NCBI GenBank assembly: GCA_035527235.1
Contig: DATLAV010000041.1
Coordinates: forward strand, 1-13,693
Origin: BS750m-G28 sp035527235
GTDB lineage: Archaea; Thermoproteota; Bathyarchaeia; TCS64
Direction: 5' to 3'
Length of the DNA: 13,693 nt
Shown here: positions 5,699-12,734 of the stretch, in pieces
Layout of the letters: each line of letters opens with the position of its first letter
Position numbering within the stretch: position 1 is the first letter of the stretch
Notes under the pieces: model-generated
Database searches by the model: none
What the model was told of the DNA's origin: nothing
What the model saw: only the letters and a program-made list of their open reading frames with translations
Program-made: the position numbers and the translations under genes

Positions 5699-7336
5699 TT
5701 ACTCCTCGTCCATGTCGGGCATGCCGCCCGGTCCACCGCCCGCTGGCATGGATGGCGCAATCGCGGCGACCACGTCGTCGATTCTCAGGATCATGGCGGA
5801 CACCTCGACCGCCGACTTGATGGCCTGAAGCTTCACCGACATCGGCTCAATGACGCCCTGCTCAAGCATGTCGATGACGCCCTCCTTGAAGACGTTCACA
5901 CCGACGCTGAAGCCGTCCTTTTTCTCGTGGGCAGCCTTGAGAGCGACCATGGTATCGAGGACATCCAGCCCCGCGTTGTCAGCCAGGGTCCTGGGCACGA
6001 CCTCGAGGGCGTCAGCGAACGCCTCGATGGCTAGCTGCTCCCGGCCCCCTACATTTCGGGCGTAAGCCCGGACGGACTTGGAGACCTCGGTCTCGATGGC
6101 GCCACCGCCGGGTACCATCTTCGCGAGAACAATGACGTCGTTAATCACGAAGAGGGCGTCGTTGAGGGCCCTCTCGGCCTCGTCGATCATCCTCTCGAGC
6201 CCTGCCCGGATGAAGATGGCAACCGCCTTCGGGTCCTTGCAGCCCTCCACGAAGATCATCTTGTCGTCGCTTATCTTCCTCTCCTCGACGACCTTGCATG
6301 AGCCCAGATCGGCATCGCTGAAGTCAGTGAGATTGGATGAAATCTTGGCTCCCGTCGCCTTGGACAGCTTCTCCATGTCGGACTTTTTCACCCGCCTGGC
6401 GCACAGGACACCAGCCTTGGCCAGATAGTGCTGGGCGACGTCGTCGATGCCCTTCTGGGCGAACAGGACGTTCGCGCCAGATACCGTCACCCGATCGACC
6501 ATCTTCTTGAGCATGTCGGCCTCCTGATCTAGGAATCCTTTAATGGCGTCCGGGCTTCGGATCCTGATCTCGGCGTCGAATTCGGTCTTCTCCACCTCGA
6601 TGGGTGCGTCGATGAGGGCGATCTTTGCGTCCTCGATGCGCTTAGGCATGCCAGCGTGGACGACCTCCTTGTCGATGATGAGGCCCCGGATAAGCTCCGT
6701 CTCCTCGAGGCTCTTGCCCTCCTTCTTCACGATCTGGACGTTCTCCACGTCCGCGATGGTCTTCCCGTCCCGCTCCTCAGTGACCTGCTTGATAGCGTCG
6801 ATGACGATGCCGGAGAGGTGATCCCGAGCGCTGGAGATGGTCTTGCTCCTCATAGAGGTGTTGGCAAGCTTCATCAGCGTCTCCCTATCATCGAGATCGA
6901 CGTCGATGGCCAGCTTCTCGAGGGTCTCCACAGCCTTCTCCAGAGCCTTCTGGTAGCCCGAGATGATGATCGACGGGTGGATGTTGTCGTCGATTAGCCC
7001 CTCGGCCTTCTTCAGCAGCTCCCCGGCGAAGATGACCGCTGTGGTCGTTCCGTCGCCGACCTCGTCGTCCTGGGTCTTGGCGACCTCGATCATCATCTTG
7101 GCCGCCGGATGTTGTACATCGATCTCTTCGAGTATGGTGGCGCCATCGTTGGTGATGGTGATGTCTCCAAGGCTGTCGATGAGCATCTTATCCATACCCC
7201 TCGGCCCCAGAGTCGTCTTCAGGACCTCTGCGATTATCTGGGCCGCCATCATGTTCGCCCTTCGGGCGTCGCGACCACGGCTCTGCGTCGAGCCCTCCTT
7301 CAAAATCAATACAGGTTGTCTAGTCATGTAAGCCAT
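5699..7336 (-). CDS. Thermosome (group II chaperonin) subunit
   Basis: A 545-residue cytosolic chaperonin subunit of the archaeal thermosome, an ATP-driven double ring that folds proteins in a closed chamber with a built-in lid. Family marks run the whole length: LGPRGMDKM (residues 43-51) and TNDGATIL (62-69) at the nucleotide pocket, VGDGTTT (93-99), the NDAL catalytic Asp at about 393, and VPGGGAIE at about 408-415. The tail ends with a short Gly/Met-rich segment and DMDEE; the GGM repeats are fewer than in many thermosomes. The ATG at 7336 is preferred to the one three codons in because GGAGG lies 7 nt before it. It is a single-gene unit, with a TATA box upstream and T-runs downstream. 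Whether it is the alpha or beta type cannot be decided here. Confidence 0.97.
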   Translation of the reverse strand: MAYMTRQPVLILKEGSTQSRGRDARRANMMAAQIIAEVLKTTLGPRGMDKMLIDSLGDITITNDGATILEEIDVQHPAAKMMIEVAKTQDDEVGDGTTTAVIFAGELLKKAEGLIDDNIHPSIIISGYQKALEKAVETLEKLAIDVDLDDRETLMKLANTSMRSKTISSARDHLSGIVIDAIKQVTEERDGKTIADVENVQIVKKEGKSLEETELIRGLIIDKEVVHAGMPKRIEDAKIALIDAPIEVEKTEFDAEIRIRSPDAIKGFLDQEADMLKKMVDRVTVSGANVLFAQKGIDDVAQHYLAKAGVLCARRVKKSDMEKLSKATGAKISSNLTDFSDADLGSCKVVEERKISDDKMIFVEGCKDPKAVAIFIRAGLERMIDEAERALNDALFVINDVIVLAKMVPGGGAIETEVSKSVRAYARNVGGREQLAIEAFADALEVVPRTLADNAGLDVLDTMVALKAAHEKKDGFSVGVNVFKEGVIDMLEQGVIEPMSVKLQAIKSAVEVSAMILRIDDVVAAIAPSMPAGGGPGGMPDMDEE

Positions 7337-7343
7337 AATTTTG

Positions 7344-7348
7344 CCTCC
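7344..7348 (-). promoter_or_regulatory. Shine-Dalgarno site of the thermosome gene
   Basis: On the minus strand GGAGG precedes the ATG at 7336 by 7 nt, which is good spacing and supports that start. Confidence 0.6.
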
Positions 7349-7385
7349 ACACCTAATTTTTAACTACAGAACTCACCTAGAGTCG

Positions 7386-7396
7386 AAATATAAAGG
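7386..7396 (-). promoter_or_regulatory. TATA box for the thermosome gene
   Basis: Minus-strand CCTTTATATTT is centred about 54 nt before the start codon, predicting a leader of about 28 nt that would contain the GGAGG site. This is the longest leader inferred in the window. A second A/T tract at 7355-7362 is too close to the start to be the main box. Confidence 0.5.
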
Positions 7397-7470
7397 TTTT
7401 CCAGCAGGAAAATTCGGCTATATAAAAAAGGTATAGGAGAGCGTGATGAGGCTCCTGGCGTTTTTACGGA

Positions 7471-8534
7471 TCACTCGATCCACTTCGAGCCCTCGAAGTC
7501 GGCCACCGCAAAGGCTTCCCACGGGGGATCGATGGGGCCGGAGACCCGGCAGGCGTAGAGCAGGCCGTCTACGGGGGCTTTCAGCTGCTCCTCCTCCTCG
7601 AGTGTATACGGGTTGTACACCGTGCCGAGGGCCTCCCCATTCTCGACTTCCCTCGTCGGGCGTCCGACGCCGACGTCCTCCGGTAGCATGTTCTAGACCA
7701 GGTATCCGCCGACGGTGGCCCTCACGTGGGGTGCCTTCCTGAAGTAGAACTGTTTCTCGGGGAGCTTGATCTCAACGTCCACAATCCCGAGGTATGACAT
7801 GACATTCCTGGTGCCCTACGCCCCCATCTTCTCGCAGACGGCATCAAACCTCTCGGAGTGCCCTCCCCCGCCCATCTCAGGCGTGATACCGGGGATACCC
7901 AGCTTCTCCGCGTAGCCTGTGCTCCCGGAGAGGCTGCCACTCCTTACGCTTCCACCGCTGACGGGGTCGTGCAATATCCCCAGTCCGAAGATGCGGGCCA
8001 TCTCTGATGACTCCTTCTCCGTGTTGTACAGCATCTTCTTGAGGGCCATGCCACGCCGTTGACCGTGGTAGTCGAGAAGGCAGCTGCACCTCTGGATGAC
8101 CTAGTCAGAAAGGACCGATGCGATCTTCATCGTAAGGGAGACGCCCGTCGTCTCCATGCTGCCGAAAAGAGGTGACAGCCTCTTCCCAGGGAAGACCCTG
8201 TTCAGGTTCGCGAAGTCCACGGTCTCTTCAGGGGGATCGGGGGAGTTCCTGGATAGGTGGGAGAACGGAGGGAGTTGGCAACGGGCACGGCCAGGATGGT
8301 GCCGTTAACCTCGTCCGCACTCGTCTCGTTCACTATCCTCCTGATGATCCTGTTCTGGTAGTACTCCGTCCCGTGCACGGAGGCGAGGAGGCCGAGGACG
8401 GGCCCGTCACTTACTCCTCTTATCACGTGGAGGGGTATGTAGAGCTCGCTGCTGTCGAGCATCTTAGCTACCTTTAACCGGAGAAAACTTTTTGACCCCG
8501 GTTCAAAATCCTGGGCATTGATGGAGAGGGACAA
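7471..8534 (-). pseudogene. Decayed succinylglutamate desuccinylase/aspartoacylase (AstE/AspA, M14-like) gene
   Basis: Read across frames, this is a near full-length (about 354 codons) zinc deacylase of the AstE/AspA family, whose members hydrolyse N-acyl amino acids. The first part, from a TTG at 8534, has LLASVHGTEY with the zinc ligands His54 and Glu57, then VPVAN. Right after VPVAN (about 8274) one base is missing. Shifting frame restores FANLNRVFPG, the third ligand in LLDYHG and the catalytic Glu in TPEMGG, continuing to a TGA at 7471. That second frame is broken by three TAG codons at 8101-8103, 7816-7818 and 7693-7695. All metal and catalytic residues remain, so decay is recent, or the sequence has errors, or the codons are recoded. 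Recoding is unlikely because TAG ends six of the twelve complete genes here. Confidence 0.8.
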
Positions 8535-8561
8535 CTTATTTAAATTCTCAAAATTTGAAGT

Positions 8562-8572
8562 TTTATATAAAG
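8562..8572 (-). promoter_or_regulatory. TATA box of the decayed deacylase gene
   Basis: Minus-strand CTTTATATAAA is centred about 32 nt before the TTG at 8534, predicting a leader of roughly 6 nt. A good promoter still present upstream of a broken reading frame fits recent decay. Confidence 0.45.
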
Positions 8573-8707
8573 ATTCTCAGGAAGTGAGTCAACACTGACT
8601 AGTTCTCATCTAGATGTGTTCTCAAAGCAGCATCATACGTGAGACAGACCACCTGATAACAAGACATTGGCGCTTATGGAGGAGTATAAGGAGAAAGTGG
8701 GTTGGAT

Positions 8708-9901
8708 TTATCCCCGTAGATACATTGAGAACAATTTGACGAACTTTCCCGGCGCTCGGGCAACGACCTTTGTCAGCGTGCGTTTCACCGACATCCCGTT
8801 CGCAAGGTTGATGATATCATCCTTGGTGACCACCTTGGCCAGTATGTTAAGGTCCTCGTCGCTGAGCATGTCGAGGATCTCGATAACCTTCCGGCTCTCC
8901 CTGATGCACCTCCCCCAGCCTTTATCAAACTTCTTAGCGTACTCGGAGAGTCTATGGGCGGAAACGTCCCCATCTAATGCAGCCTTCGCGGCGACCTCGC
9001 CCGCCATCTTGCCCGACACCACGCCGGAGTGGACCCCTGCTCCGGTCATCGGTATGAGGTGCCCAGCAGCATCACCGACGAGCATTAAACCGTCATCACA
9101 GTACTTCTCAAGGGACCCGGAGACGGGGCAGACGCCCCCGTTGACAGCTAAAATCTCGGCCTCCTTGAACCTTGGATCGGAGGCCACCCAACGCTTCAGA
9201 TACTCAATGGGAGGGCCGATGTTCATATTCCGTACGCCGAGGCCGACGTTTGCGACCTCGTTCGACTTGGGGAACATCCACGCGTAGCCCCCGGGGGAGA
9301 TCTTCTTCCCGAGAAGAAACTCGTTGACCTCCGGCGTATCAAGGTTGAGCCCTCCCAGCTTGTACTGGGCGCATGGGATGACGTCTTGGAAATACTGTCT
9401 GAGCCCTGCAGTTCTCCTGATTATCGAGGCGTGTCCATCGGCACCTATGACTACCTTCGCCCTGATCTCAAGGCTGTTGCCTTTTCTGGTCGCTTTGACC
9501 CCCGAAATCACACCGTTCTCCCTGATGACCGTATTGGCACGGGTCTCGGTCATCAGCTTAGCACCGGCGTCCACAGCGTTCTCGGCTAGGGTCCTGTCGA
9601 AGACGTCCCTGTTGAGCGTGTACCCCTTCCAGTCGGAGCTGGTGAGGTCCACGTAGCTCATGTTGGGAGCGAAGACTCTGGCCTTTGTAATCTCCTGGCA
9701 GACGATGGGCGGTCTGGCCTCGACGCCAGCCTCTATAAGCCCCTCGTTGCTGAGACCCTCAGCACAGTAGACGGGCAGCCCTATCTCAGCGTGCTCCTCT
9801 AATAGAAAAACGTGGGCTCCGTTCTCGGCGGCCACCTTTGCAGCCATGCTTCCCGCCGGGCCCGCGCCGACGACTACAACGTCGCAGTTGAGAAGCTGCA
9901 T
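8708..9901 (-). CDS. Digeranylgeranylglycerophospholipid reductase (geranylgeranyl reductase family)
   Basis: A 397-residue FAD-dependent reductase that saturates the isoprenoid chains of archaeal ether lipids, acting at the membrane surface. The N-terminal dinucleotide-binding motif VVVGAGPAGSMAA covers residues 9-21. The family Cys sits in YCAEGLS (Cys46). The geranylgeranyl-reductase signature GGYAWMFP is at 204-211, and the second FAD motif GDAAGHLIPMTGAGV at 276-290. The length is normal for the archaeal family. It starts at the ATG at 9901; the 41 nt separating it from the histone stop contain its own TATA box, so it need not depend on the histone transcript. Relatives act on geranylgeranyl chlorophyll precursors or free geranylgeranyl diphosphate, but in this archaeal setting the lipid role is most likely. 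Confidence 0.93.
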   Translation of the reverse strand: MQLLNCDVVVVGAGPAGSMAAKVAAENGAHVFLLEEHAEIGLPVYCAEGLSNEGLIEAGVEARPPIVCQEITKARVFAPNMSYVDLTSSDWKGYTLNRDVFDRTLAENAVDAGAKLMTETRANTVIRENGVISGVKATRKGNSLEIRAKVVIGADGHASIIRRTAGLRQYFQDVIPCAQYKLGGLNLDTPEVNEFLLGKKISPGGYAWMFPKSNEVANVGLGVRNMNIGPPIEYLKRWVASDPRFKEAEILAVNGGVCPVSGSLEKYCDDGLMLVGDAAGHLIPMTGAGVHSGVVSGKMAGEVAAKAALDGDVSAHRLSEYAKKFDKGWGRCIRESRKVIEILDMLSDEDLNILAKVVTKDDIINLANGMSVKRTLTKVVARAPGKFVKLFSMYLRG

Positions 9902-9930
9902 ACTACTTCAACATTTAGTCGCCGTCGGTG

Positions 9931-9940
9931 GAATATATTA
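9931..9940 (-). promoter_or_regulatory. TATA box for the geranylgeranyl reductase gene
   Basis: Minus-strand TAATATATTC lies within the gap after the histone stop codon, centred about 34 nt before the ATG at 9901. It predicts an 8-nt leader without a Shine-Dalgarno site. Confidence 0.55.
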
Positions 9941-9942
9941 TC

Positions 9943-10161
9943 CTATCGCTCAAGGACCTTCTGAGCAGCGATTTCGATGTCCCTGGCCTTCACCGTCTTT
10001 CGACCGGCATGCCTTGCGTAGTCGATAGCCTCCTTCGCGACCTTGACGCCGATCTCCTCGAGGGCTCTTCCCAGGGCCGTAGCACTCTCCTCGCTGACCC
10101 TCGTGGCGCCCGCACGCTTTATCAGCTTATGCATGGGCGCGACCTTAATCTCGTTCGTCAT
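9943..10161 (-). CDS. Archaeal histone (HMf type)
   Basis: A 72-residue histone-fold protein that dimerises and wraps DNA. It aligns by eye along its length with HMfB: VAPMHKLIKRAGATRVS (residues 7-23, first helix and the Arg that inserts into the minor groove), the long central helix, and ARHAGRKTVKARDIEIAA (about 49-66) with the second DNA-contact loop. The ATG at 10161 is chosen over an upstream start 20 codons earlier because it matches the family length and follows a TATA box centred 38 nt upstream; the upstream option would place the start inside that box. GAAGGG lies 6 nt before the ATG. There are no tails, as is usual in archaea. Confidence 0.96.
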   Translation of the reverse strand: MTNEIKVAPMHKLIKRAGATRVSEESATALGRALEEIGVKVAKEAIDYARHAGRKTVKARDIEIAAQKVLER

Positions 10162-10194
10162 GCTATACCCTTCTATTTTCACTCTTATCGTCAA

Positions 10195-10203
10195 AATATT
10201 TAA
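10195..10203 (-). promoter_or_regulatory. TATA box for the histone gene
   Basis: Minus-strand TTAAATATT is centred about 38 nt before the ATG at 10161, predicting a leader of about 12 nt. It also argues against the longer N-terminus. Confidence 0.55.
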
Positions 10204-10435
10204 TCCTTGTGCCTTTTTCACCCAAGTAATTCTCCTTATCGCCTCTTTCGTTAAGGCGTTACTTCAAGGGGTGGTACAGGGAAGAAGCGACCGTATAATA
10301 AAAGAGGAGACACTATACAACGAGTCCCTTCCCGTTAATGTGAAAACAGGAGGATATGAGACCCTCGTAAGGTATGATATCGGATTATGTCAATTCGACG
10401 CCGTTTCTAATTTCATCTGTGAGCTCTAGGGTAAC

Positions 10436-10443
10436 GTTTAAAA
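10436..10443 (+). promoter_or_regulatory. TATA box for rps17e
   Basis: GTTTAAAA is centred about 39 nt before the ATG at 10479, predicting transcription near 10466 and a 13-nt leader. This supports the short form of the protein. Confidence 0.55.
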
Positions 10444-10478
10444 CAAGGAGAGGCTTCCATATCTGCGCTGAAGCCAAC

Positions 10479-10715
10479 ATGGGAAAGGTAAGGACGGAGA
10501 TGGTGAAGCGGATCTCCCTGGAACTCGTCAACAGGTACCCCAAGAGCTTCACCATCGAATTCGAGCAGAACAAGCAGTTCCTGAAGGAGATCAACCTCGA
10601 CGTCTCCAAGAAGCTCAGGAACAAGATTGCTGGCTACGTAACCAGGATAAACAGGGTGGATCAGGCTATCGATGAACTGGAGAAGCAACCTCAAGTTGAG
10701 GAGATACCCGAGTAG
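10479..10715 (+). CDS. rps17e: 30S ribosomal protein S17e
   Basis: A 78-residue small-subunit ribosomal protein found only in archaea and eukaryotes. The start MGKVRTEMVKRIS and the body ELVNRYPKSFTIEFEQNK followed by KKLRNKIAGYVTR are the characteristic S17e sequence; the last 20 or so residues are an acidic tail (residues about 60-78). An in-frame ATG at 10374 would add 35 unrelated residues and lies upstream of the TATA box, so 10479 is the start. The gene is monocistronic and divergent from the histone gene. Confidence 0.96.
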   Translation: MGKVRTEMVKRISLELVNRYPKSFTIEFEQNKQFLKEINLDVSKKLRNKIAGYVTRINRVDQAIDELEKQPQVEEIPE

Positions 10716-10735
10716 AGAAACCAGATAATTTCTCT
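10714..10735 (+). terminator. Hairpin at the end of rps17e
   Basis: AGAGAAA (10714-10720) and TTTCTCT (10729-10735) form a perfect 7-bp stem with an 8-nt loop, beginning inside the stop codon. A T-rich tract at 10751-10754 follows only weakly, so this may protect the 3' end rather than terminate. Confidence 0.4.
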
Positions 10736-10808
10736 GATCCTTCCAGCCGTTTTACGTATCGTATCTCTGGTGGAGACAGTGATAATCTTGACAGTGGAGA
10801 CCCGATCT

Positions 10809-11405
10809 CTAAGGGTGCGATTTCTTCATGTAATATCTGATCGTTCCCGGGTCGAACCCAAGCTCCTCCAGCTTCTGGACGACCCCCGCTTCTGAGAGCC
10901 CACTTTTCATGAGCATGTTAGTGATCGAGATTACACTCTCAACCTTCTCCCATGGGTAGACGACCCACCTATCCGTCTCGGATGCAGCGTACTCAGGTCG
11001 GAGTCTGGACCATGGCTTGATGTGGAGGGTGGCTATCCGCACCTCACTGGCACCATGGCTCAATACGTGCTCATTAGCCGCCTCCAACGAGGTCCCAGAG
11101 TCCGACACGTCGTCCACAAGGAGCACCCTCTTCCCCGGGACATCCGAGTTGAGGGGGAAGACTATGCGTGGAGCATTGCTCACGGCGTTGATGTCGGTGT
11201 AGTACTCGACCTGGAGGCTGGCCAGCTTCCTCATGTCGAGATAGTCGCAGAGCATCCTCGCGGGGCAGAAGCCCCCACGGCTGACGGCGGTTATCAGATC
11301 CGGATGGTATCCGCTTTCATTTATCAGGTCTGCCAGCGTCTCGACGAGGGACTGCACGTCATTCCAGGAGAGGTGCAGCAGCTTCAACTCAGATTCCTTG
11401 CCCAT
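10809..11405 (-). CDS. Purine-type phosphoribosyltransferase with a C-terminal helical extension
   Basis: A 198-residue type I phosphoribosyltransferase, probably salvaging hypoxanthine, guanine or xanthine with PRPP (archaeal COG2236-like group). The PRPP loop is VLLVDDVSDSGTSL (residues 94-107), an earlier TAVSRGGFCPAR segment (39-50) contacts pyrophosphate in this family, and WVVYPWE (147-153) is typical of the base-binding region in this group. The last 40 or so residues, rich in helices (LEELGFDPGTIRYYMKK), form a small extra domain that resembles a helix-turn-helix and may bind DNA or mediate contacts. The ATG at 11405 is preferred over 11423, as GGAGG lies 6 nt before it and the TATA box predicts a start near 11416. 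It is divergent from nadM. Base specificity is not settled. Confidence 0.85.
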   Translation of the reverse strand: MGKESELKLLHLSWNDVQSLVETLADLINESGYHPDLITAVSRGGFCPARMLCDYLDMRKLASLQVEYYTDINAVSNAPRIVFPLNSDVPGKRVLLVDDVSDSGTSLEAANEHVLSHGASEVRIATLHIKPWSRLRPEYAASETDRWVVYPWEKVESVISITNMLMKSGLSEAGVVQKLEELGFDPGTIRYYMKKSHP

Positions 11406-11507
11406 CGTTTGCCTCCTTTGCATTGTTGATATTGTTCCATATTTATGAGTGCATAGATTAAATAGACTTCCAAGAGAGTCTTACAGGAAGTTCAAAGGTT
11501 AAGGGAC
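11406..11507. promoter_or_regulatory. Divergent promoter between phosphoribosyltransferase and nadM
   Basis: The minus strand carries CATAAATATGG, with its TATA core at about 11439-11446, which fits the phosphoribosyltransferase start at 11405 with an 11-nt leader. The plus strand carries GATTAAATAG (11456-11465), which fits nadM with a leader of about 22 nt including AAAGGTTAAGGG before the ATG. The two boxes are only about 18 nt apart, so the two promoters may compete or be co-regulated. Confidence 0.5.
11411..11415 (-). promoter_or_regulatory. Shine-Dalgarno site deciding the phosphoribosyltransferase start
   Basis: On the minus strand AAAGGAGG stands 6 nt before the ATG at 11405 and overlaps codons of the longer 11423 version. 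It is the clearest ribosome-binding site in the window. Confidence 0.6.
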
Positions 11508-12050
11508 ATGAGGAAACGCGCGCTCTTCGTCGGAAGGTTTCAGCCGTTCCACTATGGCCACCTGCACGCAATCAAAACCATCTTGCAGGATGTGGACGAG
11601 CTCATCATCGTGCTCGGAAGCGCTCAGATGAGCCACGAGCTGGACAACCCGTTCACCGCGGGGGAGCGTATAGAGATGATCAAGGATGCGCTGGATGAGG
11701 CAAGCGTAGACAAGGACAGGTACATGCTCATCCCGATCCCCGACGCCCCTGCACACAGGGTCTGGGTGTCACAGGTCGAGTCCCAGACGCCGAAGTTCGA
11801 TCTCGTCTACTCGAACCAGTCGCTAACTAGACGCCTCCTCATCGAGGCTGGATACGAGGTGCATGGGATCAAGCTCCACGAGAGGAAGAGATACGAGGCT
11901 ACCGAGATCAGGCACAGGATCCTTTCAGGGGAGGACTGGAGGGATCTGGTACCAAAGGGAGTATACGAGTACATCAAGAGCATCGACGGCGAGGGGAGGA
12001 TAAGAGACCTGGCACAGAGCGACACGGTCAACGAACATGACCAGGACTGA
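11508..12050 (+). CDS. nadM: Nicotinamide-nucleotide adenylyltransferase, archaeal type
   Basis: A 180-residue cytosolic enzyme that joins ATP and NMN to make NAD. It belongs to the archaeal nucleotidyltransferase group: GRFQPFHYGH at residues 9-18 is the HxGH-type ATP site, SAQMSHELDNPFTAGERIEM (39-58) is the family-specific loop, and EATEIRHRI (130-138) followed by GEDWRDLVP is the second ATP-binding element. Length is typical. The final dozen residues are an unusual acidic tail. It heads a plus-strand run with the B3/B4 gene 9 nt downstream, so the two are likely co-transcribed. It is divergent from a PRPP-using transferase, which also serves nucleotide metabolism. Confidence 0.94.
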   Translation: MRKRALFVGRFQPFHYGHLHAIKTILQDVDELIIVLGSAQMSHELDNPFTAGERIEMIKDALDEASVDKDRYMLIPIPDAPAHRVWVSQVESQTPKFDLVYSNQSLTRRLLIEAGYEVHGIKLHERKRYEATEIRHRILSGEDWRDLVPKGVYEYIKSIDGEGRIRDLAQSDTVNEHDQD

Positions 12051-12059
12051 GGGCACAAG

Positions 12060-12731
12060 ATGGATGGATACTCAGAACTGAAGGTCGATGCACGACTGCA
12101 AACGAAGTTCCCTGGCCTGAAGGCAGTGCTCATCGATCTCGAAGGCGTCAGCGTGAAGAGGGAGGTGGAAGAGCTCGAGGCCTTCAAGGGAGAGGTCGTC
12201 GAGAGGGCTTTGGGGGCCTGGACTCTCGACCAGCTGAGGGAGGAGCCAACCTTCCGGGCGTACAGGGACTTCTTCTGGAGGGTGGGGGTCGACCCCACGA
12301 AGACGAGGCCTTCATCGGAGGCCCTGATTCGGAGGACGCTGAGGGGGAGCCCTCTGCCGAAGATCAACAGCCTTGTCGACACCTACAACCTGGCCTCCAT
12401 CGACTCGGCGATCCCCATCGCCGCCTTCGACGTGGATAAGCTGTCGGGAGAAATGCTGATGAGGGAGGCCGTCAAGGGCGAGAAGTTCATGGGCATCGGG
12501 ATGAAGAAGCAGGCCGTGCTCAACGGGGGGGAGCCCGTGGTCACCGACGACGAGAGGCTCGTGGCGATCTATCCGTACAGGGACGCGGACTTCAGCAAGG
12601 TGGCATTGGAGACAGGGAAAGTATCTCTGATGATATGCGGTGTACCAAACATAGGGGCCGAACGTCTGGAGGAGACGGGCGCCCTCTGCGTGGAGTACGT
12701 CACCCGGTTCTGCGGCGGCATCAGGGCCTGA
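12060..12731 (+). CDS. B3/B4-domain protein (phenylalanyl-tRNA synthetase beta-like editing domain)
   Basis: A 223-residue stand-alone B3/B4 protein (COG3382-like). In the bacterial and archaeal phenylalanyl-tRNA synthetase beta chain this domain removes tyrosine mistakenly attached to tRNA-Phe, so a trans-editing or RNA-binding role is plausible but not proved. The strongest signature is FFWRVGVDPTKTRPSSEALI at about residues 71-90, then LPKINSLVDTYNLAS (99-113), GEKFMGIG (140-147) near the pocket, and DDERLVAIYPYRDAD (163-177). There is no aminoacylation domain. GAGGGC lies a few bases before the ATG. It sits between nadM (9 nt) and the RtcA gene (3 nt to a GTG), suggesting one transcript. 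Confidence 0.88.
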   Translation: MDGYSELKVDARLQTKFPGLKAVLIDLEGVSVKREVEELEAFKGEVVERALGAWTLDQLREEPTFRAYRDFFWRVGVDPTKTRPSSEALIRRTLRGSPLPKINSLVDTYNLASIDSAIPIAAFDVDKLSGEMLMREAVKGEKFMGIGMKKQAVLNGGEPVVTDDERLVAIYPYRDADFSKVALETGKVSLMICGVPNIGAERLEETGALCVEYVTRFCGGIRA

Positions 12732-12734
12732 GGG

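Larger units (their letters stand above)
10162..10478. other. Divergent promoter region between histone and S17e
   Basis: This 317-nt gap holds the histone TATA box (10195-10203, minus) and the S17e TATA box (10436-10443, plus). The middle has a weak inverted repeat (AAGTAA at 10224-10229 with TTACTT at 10259-10264, and CGCCT at 10240-10244 with AGGCG at 10254-10258), a TATA-like GTATAATAAAAG near 10291 and a plus frame open to 10429. No RNA gene or recognisable protein was found. Confidence 0.45.

Noticed and set aside
7442..7449. C-box-like GTGATGA suggesting a C/D-box RNA
   Set aside because: No D box (CTGA) at the expected distance and no internal C'/D' pair.
7443..7742. Plus-strand Arg/Pro-rich frame
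   Set aside because: Antisense to the 3' part of the decayed deacylase gene; composition is that of a shadow, although the start has a TATA-like box (reported as a possible antisense transcript).
7471..8534. Pyrrolysine or other amber recoding as the main explanation for the three TAG codons
   Set aside because: TAG serves as the natural stop of six other genes here, including the histone and S17e, and a frameshift is also present; decay or sequence error is simpler.
8587..8600. Hairpin AGTCA-ACAC-TGACT in the gap before the reductase 3' end
   Set aside because: Only 5 bp with no T-run beside it on either strand; not distinguishable from chance.
8667..9287. Plus-strand frame of 206 codons
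   Set aside because: Mostly antisense to the geranylgeranyl reductase; Ser/Thr/Pro-rich without any motif.
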